32,691 nucleotides of DNA from Clostridiales bacterium (lineage in GTDB: Bacteria > Bacillota > Clostridia > Lachnospirales > WQUN01), in the NCBI GenBank assembly GCA_031270945.1, contig JAISWZ010000198.1, forward strand, positions 1 to 32,691. The letters run 5' to 3'. The position numbers were made by a program, and so were the translations under genes. Of the stretch, positions 24,168 through 31,711 are shown one piece after another. The notes under the pieces are model-generated. The model saw nothing but the letters and a program-made list of their open reading frames with translations. It was not told the DNA's origin and ran no database searches. Every line of letters begins with the position of its first letter. The first letter of the stretch is position 1.

Positions 24168-25799
24168 TTGAGCTTGGGCGCGCGGCTGCTCCTGCTCGCC
24201 CTGCTCTGCCTAGCGCTTTGCGCCTGCTCTGGAGCGCCAGATAAACCAGAGCTTACGCCCGCGCCTTCGCCTGATCTTGCGCAAGAACCTCTTTTTGAGG
24301 AGGATGCCGTTATGGCCCTTGAGATCAAGAACATGCAAACCCAGCCTGGCATCTACTTTGAGCCGGACACTATCACAGCCTATGCCCCCTCTCGCGGAGG
24401 CGCCTGGTACCCCCGCCTGTACGGCCTTGCTGACGGCACCCTGCTTTGCGGCTTTGACTCTAACGAGGGCGGCGGACAGGGAGTGTGCCAGGTTGTTCGA
24501 AGCTCGGACGGCATCAACTGGTCCGCTCCCGTGAAGATAAGCGACTGGCCAGAGCTTGGGTGCGCAAACACCAACTTCATCCAGCTTAAAGACGGAACAA
24601 TCCTGGCCGCGTACCGCGCGAATTCCGATGAGTACACTTCTATCCGGGTTTCGGCCAGCGTTGACAACGGCTACACCTGGAAACACCACTCCATAATAGC
24701 GGAAGAGATAGGATCGCGGGGGGTTTACGAGCCCCATTTCGGCTGGATTGGAGACACTGTTGCGGTCTTCTACGCCAATGACTCCCTGAACGTCGTAAAC
24801 GAATCCATGGAGCAAAACATAGAATACAAGCTTTTTGACGGTGAAGGCTGGAGTGAGAAGAGCATAGCCTCAGACGGAACAAAGACGCATTCCAGGGACG
24901 GGATGCCAGTCTGGGATCAAACGATTGACGGGCGCTATTGCATGGCTGTCGAGGCGACAAACGAAAGCGGGTACCCCTTCGTAATCCAGATGAAGTTTTC
25001 GCCTGACGGACTGGACTGGTCTGAGCCATTGAGAAACATCTATGTGCCATACCAGAAAGGCAAAAAGGCGGGAGCTCCTTACCTGCTGGCTTTGCCTGAC
25101 GGAAGGCTGGCCGTTTCCCTCCAGACAGACGATGACGCAGCTAAAACCGGAGACGGGGCCTCTTACATGAAGGTCATGTTCTCGCTGGATTCCGATGGGC
25201 TTTGGTGGAGCCAGCCTACAGTTCCATTCCTGATGCCGGAGAACGCATGCGCCAACTGGAACGCCCTTTATCTGCATGACGGCTACTTGTACATGGCCAC
25301 CAGCGCCAACTATCCCAAGCCGGGGATTTTCCTGCGGCGAGCGTCCCTTGCTCCCAAGACCGCGCCTGGCCAAAACGTGGTGACAAACGGCCAATTTGTT
25401 TTCAAGAACACGCAGAACTGGGAGTTTGCCATGGACGGCAAAGTGTACCACGGAGAGTTTCCCGCAAAGCAGTTCGAAAGCAAGGCCGGGAACCACGCGC
25501 TAACTATAATAAACAACAAAGGCGTTGACATCGGGCTGGTCCAGGACATACCTGGAGTGGAAAAGGGGTCGTACATTCTCTCGGCAAAGCTTAGCTCGGA
25601 AGATGGGGCGAAATGCTCGCTTCGGGTTAAGCAAGGCGAGGAAACCCTTGAATTCGAAATCAGTCCATCCAAAGACCAAAAGGAATATCAAACCCAAGTC
25701 TCCCTTCAAAGCGGGCCGGCCGAGATATCCCTGGTGATGCTAGGCGGGACTGGAAGGCTTTTGACTGTGGATGACATTGCGCTCGCAAAGGAGCAATAG
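24168..25799 (+). CDS. Sialidase-fold lipoprotein with C-terminal carbohydrate-binding-like domain
   Basis: A predicted cell-surface glycan-active protein of about 543 residues. TTG 24168 is preferred as start (AAAGG eight bases upstream); ATG 24132 is in frame but lies inside the previous gene. The N-terminus is a lipoprotein signal ending LCAC, then a Pro/Ala-rich linker. Residues about 75-395 look like a six-bladed sialidase/BNR propeller: YPRL near the start (equivalent to the Arg-Ile-Pro motif) and Asp-box-like turns SVDNGYTW, SSDGINW and SPDGLDW. The last 150 residues are a jelly-roll-type domain starting VVTNGQFVFKNTQNWEF. Whether it removes sialic acid or another sugar cannot be told; the propeller also occurs in other glycosidases and in binding proteins. 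Confidence 0.8.
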   Translation: MSLGARLLLLALLCLALCACSGAPDKPELTPAPSPDLAQEPLFEEDAVMALEIKNMQTQPGIYFEPDTITAYAPSRGGAWYPRLYGLADGTLLCGFDSNEGGGQGVCQVVRSSDGINWSAPVKISDWPELGCANTNFIQLKDGTILAAYRANSDEYTSIRVSASVDNGYTWKHHSIIAEEIGSRGVYEPHFGWIGDTVAVFYANDSLNVVNESMEQNIEYKLFDGEGWSEKSIASDGTKTHSRDGMPVWDQTIDGRYCMAVEATNESGYPFVIQMKFSPDGLDWSEPLRNIYVPYQKGKKAGAPYLLALPDGRLAVSLQTDDDAAKTGDGASYMKVMFSLDSDGLWWSQPTVPFLMPENACANWNALYLHDGYLYMATSANYPKPGIFLRRASLAPKTAPGQNVVTNGQFVFKNTQNWEFAMDGKVYHGEFPAKQFESKAGNHALTIINNKGVDIGLVQDIPGVEKGSYILSAKLSSEDGAKCSLRVKQGEETLEFEISPSKDQKEYQTQVSLQSGPAEISLVMLGGTGRLLTVDDIALAKEQ

Positions 25800-25800
25800 C

Positions 25801-26691
25801 ATGCCCAAGAAGAAGAGAAAAAAGGCTCGAAGCGCCGTTACCATAAACCCGGCAGGGTTTGAGCTGGGGCAGCTAAAAATTTATGCGTACATTGTGCCGT
25901 TGGCATTGTTCATGCTTCTGCCAATTGTATACATATTCAATAACGCGTTCAAGCCCTTGAGCGAGCTTTTCGCGTTTCCCCCGCGCTTCTTCGTGTCGCG
26001 CCCAACCCTTGACAATTTCGCGAGCCTTGCTAAGACAACCAGGCAGATGGTCACTGGCCTGAGCCGCTACATCTTCAACAGCGCCCTTGTGACTTTAGCT
26101 GTTGTCGTTTTCACCATCATCATTTCGTCCATGGCCGGGTACGCCTTCTCCAAGCTGAAGTTCAAAGGGAAGAACGCGCTGTTTGAAGTGAATACCCTGG
26201 CTCTGATGTTTGTGCCTGTGGCTGTCATGATACCAAGATATCTCGTGATAGACCGCCTTGGCATTTCTGACACTTATTTCGCTCACATTCTGCCGCTCCT
26301 AGCGATGCCGGTGGGGATGTTCCTGCTCAAGCAATTCATAGACCAAGTGCCCGACGAGCTGATAGAAGCCGCAAAAGTAGACGGCGCAGGGCCGTTCCGG
26401 ATATACGCGAAAGTCGTGATCCCGCTTGTGCTTCCAGCCTTGGCGACAGTAGCCATTCTGGCCTTCCAGGGAGTTTGGGGGAACATTGAGACATCTTCGC
26501 TTTTTACAACCAAGGACAGCATGAGAACCCTCACCTTTTTCATGAACACCCTGGTCTCAGCCAACGCTTCAGTGGCAGGGCAAGGCATGGCGGCCGCAGG
26601 GATGCTGGTGATGTTCGTTCCTAACATAATCCTGTTTATCATTCTTCAAAGCAAAGTCATGAATACTATGGCATACTCAGGCATGAAATAG
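25801..26691 (+). CDS. Carbohydrate ABC transporter permease, MalG type (third MalG-like position)
   Basis: A permease of about 296 residues with a strongly basic N-terminus (KKKRKK) and six predicted helices. The EAA loop reads EAAKVDGAGPFRIYAKVVIP. ATG 25801 starts one base after the previous stop, with AAAGGAG upstream. It has no adjacent MalF partner: the inner MalF/MalG pair is complete at 20572-22414, so this protein is the best candidate partner for the MalF-type permease at 15337 and the large binding protein. No ATP-binding subunit is found in the window, so a shared ATPase encoded elsewhere must serve both. Confidence 0.92.
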   Translation: MPKKKRKKARSAVTINPAGFELGQLKIYAYIVPLALFMLLPIVYIFNNAFKPLSELFAFPPRFFVSRPTLDNFASLAKTTRQMVTGLSRYIFNSALVTLAVVVFTIIISSMAGYAFSKLKFKGKNALFEVNTLALMFVPVAVMIPRYLVIDRLGISDTYFAHILPLLAMPVGMFLLKQFIDQVPDELIEAAKVDGAGPFRIYAKVVIPLVLPALATVAILAFQGVWGNIETSSLFTTKDSMRTLTFFMNTLVSANASVAGQGMAAAGMLVMFVPNIILFIILQSKVMNTMAYSGMK

Positions 26692-26730
26692 AGAAGGTTC
26701 ATGCATGGCTGGCTATTTTGACGGAGAAAC

Positions 26731-26754
26731 CCCAGGCGCGGGGCAGCGCCTGGG
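26731..26754. other. GC-rich hairpin after the permease gene
   Basis: CCCAGGCGC and GCGCCTGGG form a perfect nine-bp stem with a six-base loop, 40 bp past the permease stop codon. There is no T-run, so it is more like a 3'-stabilising or pause hairpin than an ordinary terminator. Confidence 0.6.
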
Positions 26755-26812
26755 CGCGATCTGTGCGGGTTTTGCTTGCACGCCTGGAACGCTGGCCGGA
26801 AACGCGTATTAT

Positions 26813-26838
26813 GCGTATCCCAGAACTGTGGGATGCGC
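26813..26838. repeat. Minimal palindromic element
   Basis: GCGTATCCCA and TGGGATGCGC with a six-base spacer form a 26-bp dyad sharing the TATCCCA/TGGGAT core of the dispersed family. It may be a remnant or a convergent sequence. Confidence 0.45.
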
Positions 26839-26881
26839 TCTTCACTAGGCAGGCAAGCAAAACCCAAGTTTTTGGCGCCGG

Positions 26882-27004
26882 GCATATCCCGAACCAGCTT
26901 GAAAAGTTCTCGCGGCTAATTTTTATGCGCTTGCGAAAATAGAAAATCTTTTTTGTTTTCGTTTGTTGATGCGCCCAGAAATCAAGCAAATTCCCCGGAT
27001 ATGC
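26882..27004. repeat. Palindromic intergenic element in the GH2 leader
   Basis: Starts GCATATCCCG and ends CCCCGGATATGC, 123 bp. The interior is AT-rich and does not match the other copies well. It ends about 30 bp upstream of the likely GH2 start codon. Confidence 0.6.
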
Positions 27005-27034
27005 CCACATGTCTATAAAATAGGAGTGGTTTCA

Positions 27035-28768
27035 TTGGCTTTGCCAAGAGCGGAGCATCCGAGGCCGCAGTTTGAGAGGGCCTCCTGGCTCAACCTTAAC
27101 GGCGAATGGGATTTCGCCTTTGACTTTTCGCAAAGCGGACTGGAGAGGGAATACTTTCTTAACGGAGACTTCCCAGAAAAGATCACAGTTCCGTTTTGCC
27201 CGGAGAGCGAGCTTTCGGGTATCGGCTTCAAGGATTTCATTCCTGCAGCCTGGTATCGGCGAGAGTTCGCGCTAACCCCAGAACAGGCTTCTGGCGTAAC
27301 GCTCCTGCGCTTTGGCGCAGTGGACTACGAATGCCGCGCTTACGTGAATGGCGTTGAGGCTGGCCGCCACATTGGAGGGTATGGATCTTTCGCCTTTGAC
27401 ATAAGCGCCTTGGTTCATGAGGGCGCAAACACTGTTGTAGCATACGCCAAGGACGACACCAGAAGCGGTCGCCAGCCTACTGGCAAGCAGGCCAACCAAT
27501 TCCAATCGAACGGCTGCATGTACACTAGGACAACCGGGATCTGGCAGACTGTTTGGCTGGAGTTCGCTCCAAAGGCTTACATCAAGAAGATCAACATTAT
27601 TCCTGACGCCGAGAACGGCGCCATCACAGTTACCGCTTGGCTCCCGGATGGAACAAAAGGAATGCTCACAGCAAAGGCATCTTTCGAGGGGCAGCCTGAG
27701 GGCGAAGCGCAGGTGGCTGTAAACGGCAGCCTGGCGATCTTCACTTTGAAAGTGAATGAGAAGCGTTTGTGGGCGCCAGGCCAGCCAGCATTGTATGATC
27801 TGGAGCTGTCTCTTTCAGCAGATACTGGAACCGATAACGTCAAGAGCTACTTCGGGCTCAGAACCGTAAATATAAAAGACAATGCCATATGCCTAAACGG
27901 CAAGCCCGTTTTCCAGAGGCTTGTGCTAGATCAAGGCTTTTACCCTGACGGCATCTACACAGCGCCAGACGACGACGCTTTTATTCGAGACATTAAGCTT
28001 TCCATGTCACTGGGCTTTAACGGCGCCAGGCTTCATGAAAAGGCTTTTGAAGAGCGTTTCCTGTACCACGCAGATCGCTTGGGATACCTGGTCTGGGGCG
28101 AATACGCCAACTGGGGATATGACCACAGCTCTAGCATTGCTGTAGGAGATTACTTGCCGGAATGGCTTTCCTTGGTTTCAAGAGACTTCAACCATCCCTC
28201 TGTTGTTGGATGGTGCCCATTCAACGAGACCTGGGACGTAAACGGGAAGAAGCAGGACGACGAGCTTTTGCGCGTCATCTATTTGGCCACAAAGGCAGCG
28301 GATCCAACCCGTCCTGTCATAGACACCAGCGGCAACTTCCACGTGGAGACTGACATTTACGACGTCCATGACTACGAGCAGAACGTTGAAATCTTCAAGG
28401 AGCGCTACGGCTCTCTCAAGAAAGGCGAAGCGTTTGACACTCACTCTGACAGGCAGACTTATGGCGGGCAACCCTTCTTTGTAAGCGAGTACGGCGGCGC
28501 TTGCTGGAACCCAGCAGATCAAGGCTGGGGATATGGCGACGCTCCAAAGACCGAAGACGAGATGGCATCCCGCTATGAAGGCATGACTGGAGCGCTCTTG
28601 GGCGCGGAGGGGGTCTGCGCTTTCTGCTACACCCAGCTCTACGATGTTGAGCAGGAGCAGAATGGCCTGTTTACTTACGCTCGCGGCGAGAAGTTTTCGC
28701 CTGAAGTGTATGATCGGATCAGGGCGACAAACAAGCAGGAAGCCGCTATTGAGAAGGCGGGGCAATAG
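27035..28768 (+). CDS. Glycoside hydrolase family 2 enzyme (beta-galactosidase/mannosidase/glucuronidase type)
   Basis: A cytoplasmic retaining exo-glycosidase of about 577 residues; no signal peptide. TTG 27035 is favoured because TAGGAG lies eight bases upstream and the product then begins with PRAEHPRPQFERASWLNLNG, a typical GH2 start. Domain order: jelly-roll sugar-binding domain (about 15-170; GEWDFAF, YVNGVEAGRHIGGYGSFAFD), immunoglobulin-like domain (about 180-265), then a TIM barrel. The acid/base is E398 in PFNETW and the nucleophile E485 in VSEYGG. It is much shorter than LacZ, like many Firmicute GH2 enzymes. Substrate not deducible. It lies 343 bp after the transport operon and may have its own leader. 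Confidence 0.92.
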   Translation: MALPRAEHPRPQFERASWLNLNGEWDFAFDFSQSGLEREYFLNGDFPEKITVPFCPESELSGIGFKDFIPAAWYRREFALTPEQASGVTLLRFGAVDYECRAYVNGVEAGRHIGGYGSFAFDISALVHEGANTVVAYAKDDTRSGRQPTGKQANQFQSNGCMYTRTTGIWQTVWLEFAPKAYIKKINIIPDAENGAITVTAWLPDGTKGMLTAKASFEGQPEGEAQVAVNGSLAIFTLKVNEKRLWAPGQPALYDLELSLSADTGTDNVKSYFGLRTVNIKDNAICLNGKPVFQRLVLDQGFYPDGIYTAPDDDAFIRDIKLSMSLGFNGARLHEKAFEERFLYHADRLGYLVWGEYANWGYDHSSSIAVGDYLPEWLSLVSRDFNHPSVVGWCPFNETWDVNGKKQDDELLRVIYLATKAADPTRPVIDTSGNFHVETDIYDVHDYEQNVEIFKERYGSLKKGEAFDTHSDRQTYGGQPFFVSEYGGACWNPADQGWGYGDAPKTEDEMASRYEGMTGALLGAEGVCAFCYTQLYDVEQEQNGLFTYARGEKFSPEVYDRIRATNKQEAAIEKAGQ

Positions 28769-28790
28769 GCGGTTGCGGGGTTTGAGAAAG

Positions 28791-28826
28791 GCAAAGGGCG
28801 GCTATCGAGGGATAGCTGCCCTTTGC
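28791..28826. terminator. Stem-loop after the GH2 gene, possible terminator
   Basis: GCAAAGGGC-GCTATC and GATAGC-GCCCTTTGC form a stem of about 15 pairs with a short loop, 22 bp past the GH2 stop. No T-run follows, so termination may be weak or assisted. Confidence 0.6.
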
Positions 28827-28941
28827 GTTGGAGTGACGGAGAGGTGATGGCAACGCAAAGCTTAGCGAAAAGGCACGGTCTGCAAATCGGTTTGAGCTTA
28901 AAGCAGCACTTGATTTAAATCTCTGTATGCTTAACTAACTA

Positions 28942-28947
28942 TATAAT
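28942..28947 (+). promoter_or_regulatory. Possible -10 box ahead of the 137-bp array
   Basis: A perfect TATAAT is present about 85 bp before the first array unit, but no convincing -35 box is found at the right distance. It could drive transcription of the array to the right. Confidence 0.25.
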
Positions 28948-29396
28948 GATGTGACTGATCTACGGAGCACCAGGGCATTGCGAATCAAGCAAGCCTTAGC
29001 TACTTAAAGTAGTCTTCATCGGCTTCTCCGCACCGCTTTCTACAGGATTTTGTATACGGGCAATCTTTGGATGGTCAGCGATGAACTTCGATTTTATTTC
29101 TTGGGGCAGCAAAGCAACTGCAAACCAAGAAAGCTCAAACCGATCAGAGGCATGTCCATGGCGTCCGCACCGCTTTTTACAGGATTTTATATACGAGCAA
29201 CTTTAGGATGGTCAGCGATGCACTTCGATATTGTTCCTTGGACATCAGAAACCAAGCATGCGCAAACCACCGAACACCGAACGGCATTTCTTCAGATTTT
29301 CCTCACCGCTTATAACAGGAATAGATGTACAGGCAACCTTAGGACGCTCAGCGATGGACTTCGATTTTGTTCATTGAAGCATCAAGTCAACTGCAA

Positions 29397-29588
29397 GCCC
29401 AGCTAACCCAAACCCCTTAAAGGTGTATCCAGGTTGTCCGCACCGCTTAGCATATAATTGGGATATCTAGGCAACTTCAGGATTCGCGAGAGAATTCGAT
29501 TTTGTTCCTTGAGGATATCAGCAACCCGAGTTAGCTCAAACCCTTAAGTGCATGGTTCAAACCATTCGCACCGCTTTCTACAGAATTT
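29397..29588. repeat. Recently duplicated 192-bp block inside the array, copy 1
   Basis: This block is repeated at 30552-30743 without gaps and with about seven differences, while other units of the array differ much more. It spans one alternative-type unit and the beginning of the next. Confidence 0.85.
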
Positions 29589-30551
29589 CACGTACGGGCA
29601 ACTTAGGATGAGCAGCGATAAACTTCTATTTTGTTACTCGGGGCATCAAGCCAACTGCAAGTCCAGCTAGCTCAAGCCACTTAAGTGCGTGGTTCAGGCC
29701 AGCCGCACCGCTTTTTACAGGATTTCGTATGCGGGCAACCTTAGGATGGTCAGCGATGTACTTCGATTTTGTCCCTTGGGGCAACTGCAAACCTTGTTAG
29801 CTCAAAGCGCTTAGAGGCGTGTTCGGGTCATCCTCACCGCTTTTTACAGGAAAAAGCATAAAGGCAACCTTAGGATGCTCAGCGATGGACTTCGATTTTG
29901 TTCCTTGAGGCATCAAGGCAACAGCAAGTCCAGCTAGCTCAAAACACTTAAGTGCGTGGTTCAGGCCATCCGCACCGCTTTCTACAGGATTTCGTATACA
30001 GGCAACTTTAGAATAGCAACGATGAACTCCGATTTGTTTCTTGGGGCAACAAGGCAAATGCAAACCTTGTTAGCTCATTGCTCAGTTCGTCGCACCGCTT
30101 AGCATATAATTGGCATATCTAGTCAACTTCAGGATACTTCGCATGGAGAATCGCTTTTATCCCTTGTGGCAACAACAAGTCAAGCAAGCTCAAATACGAG
30201 GCAACTGCAAGCCCAGTTAGCCCCCCTTGGAGGTGTATTCAGTTCATCCGCACCGCTTAGCACATAATTGGTATATCTAGGCAACTCCAAAATACTTCGC
30301 GAGGGAGTTCGATTTTGTTCCTTGAAGCAACAAGGCAACCGCAAGCCATCTTAGCTCAAGGCTCAAGCCACTGAGAGACGTGTCCATGGCGTCCGAACCG
30401 CTTTTTACAGGATTTCATATACGAGCAACCTGAGGATGGTCAGCGATGAACTTCGATTTTGTTAGTTGTGGCATCAAGGCAACTGCAAGCCCAGCTAGCT
30501 CCAACCGCTTAGAGACGCATTCAGATCGTCCGCACCGCTTTCTACAGGATT

Positions 30552-30743
30552 GCCCAGCTAACCCAAACCCCTTAAAGGCGTGTCCAGGTTGTCCGCACAG
30601 CTTAGCATATAATTGGGATATCTAGGCAACTTCAGGATTCGCGAGAGAATTCGATTTTGTCCCTTGAGGATATCAGCAACCCGAGTTAGCTCAAACCCTT
30701 AAGTGCGTGGTTCAGGCCATTCGCACCGCTTTCTACAGAATTT
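30552..30743. repeat. Recently duplicated 192-bp block inside the array, copy 2
   Basis: Second copy of the block at 29397. Its left edge cuts the preceding unit after ACAGGAT, leaving only 63 bp between two anchors, the mark of an insertion or unequal crossover. Confidence 0.85.
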
Positions 30744-31340
30744 CATATACAGGCAACTTTAGGATGGTCAGCGATGAACTTCGATTTTGTTCCTAAAGAC
30801 AACAAGTCAACTGCAAGCCCTATTAGCTCAAACCGCTTAGCGCTGTTCAGGTCGTCCGCACCGCTTTCTACTGGATTTCATATACAGACAACTTAGGATG
30901 AGCAACGATGGACTTCGATTTTGTTCCTCGGAGCATCAAGTCAACTGCAAGCCCAGTCAGCTCGACCCGCTTAAAGGCATGTTCAAGTCATCCGCACCGC
31001 TTTCAGCAGGAATAGGCATACAAGCAGCTTTTTGGTGCTCAGCGATGCATTTCGATTTCCCCCGGGGCAACAGCAAGTCAAGTAAGCTCAAACCGCTTAA
31101 GTGCTATTGCTTAGCTCGTCCTCACCGCTTACCACAGGAACGAGCATCTTGGCATCCTTAGCATCCTCAGCTCATGACTTCGCTTTTGTTCCTTGGGGCA
31201 ACGAGGCACTGCAAACCAAGAAAACCCACAAATCTTATGGGCGTGTTCTTCAGCTCATCCGCGTTGCTTATCACAGAAATGGTGTATCCCGCCAACTTTA
31301 AGAGGTTAAGCAACGGGCTTTACTTTTGTCTCTTAGCTTC

Positions 31341-31665
31341 GTCGATACCATTTCCGGAAATTTCACAATTCTAAGTATGCCGCAAAAAGCGCATAGGCCA
31401 TTCTCGTTCGCCCGTACAGCTTTCTGCAACGCTACAGCTTTCGTCGTTCTTGAAGCCCTTTATTTTCCTTAGAAAGTGAATCCAAAATTTCTCGCTTCCT
31501 GTCGTCCGAAGGCTAGCAATTTAGCGATAGCTATCGCAAAAACTGCTAATATACAATTCATTCCTTTAAAGAAACCATTGCTCAGAGTTTCCACAAAGCC
31601 TGTAAATCCGCCATCTTTTTAATTTTCGTCTTTTTTCTCCAATATTCGCGCAAGCTCTTCGCAAG
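31341..31665. other. Intergenic stretch between the array and hsdS
   Basis: No gene is seen. It holds a strong palindrome, GCGATAGCTATCGC (31524-31537), flanked by TAGCA (31514-31518) and TGCTA (31544-31548). This could be a protein-binding site or, as RNA, a weak terminator for array transcription. Confidence 0.6.
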
Positions 31666-31674
31666 TGCTATAAT
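31666..31674 (+). promoter_or_regulatory. hsdS: Extended -10 promoter of hsdS
   Basis: TGCTATAAT is a perfect extended -10 element 38 bp before the ATG. The -35 region (TTCGCG) is poor, as is normal for extended -10 promoters. Confidence 0.6.
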
Positions 31675-31711
31675 AGAGAACGTCTTGCTTGAGCCAGGAA
31701 GGAGTGCGAGC

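Larger units (their letters stand above)
29028..31340. repeat. Tandem array of about 18 degenerate units, period about 137 bp
   Basis: The anchor CCGCACCGCTT recurs at about 29031, 29168, 29304, 29441, 29569, 29706, 29835, 29973, 30093, 30251, 30396, 30533, 30596, 30724, 30859, 30995, 31123 and 31262. Usual spacing is 128-138 bp. Typical units continue TTCTACAGGATTTC, GGGCAACTTTAGGATG, GTCAGCGATGAACTTCGAT, TTTGTTCCTTGGGGCA, CAACTGCAAGCCCAGCTAGC and TCAAACCGCTTAAG. Four units carry an alternative 5' part, CTTAGCATATAATTGG with GATATCTAGGCAACTTCAGG. The period is not a multiple of three, and stops occur in all frames, so it is non-coding. It ends some 370 bp before hsdS. Confidence 0.92.

Noticed and set aside
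29028..31340. Possible CRISPR or integron cassette array
   Set aside because: The whole 137-bp unit is repeated, with no unique spacers or cassettes, no integrase or cas gene, and only scattered short open frames.
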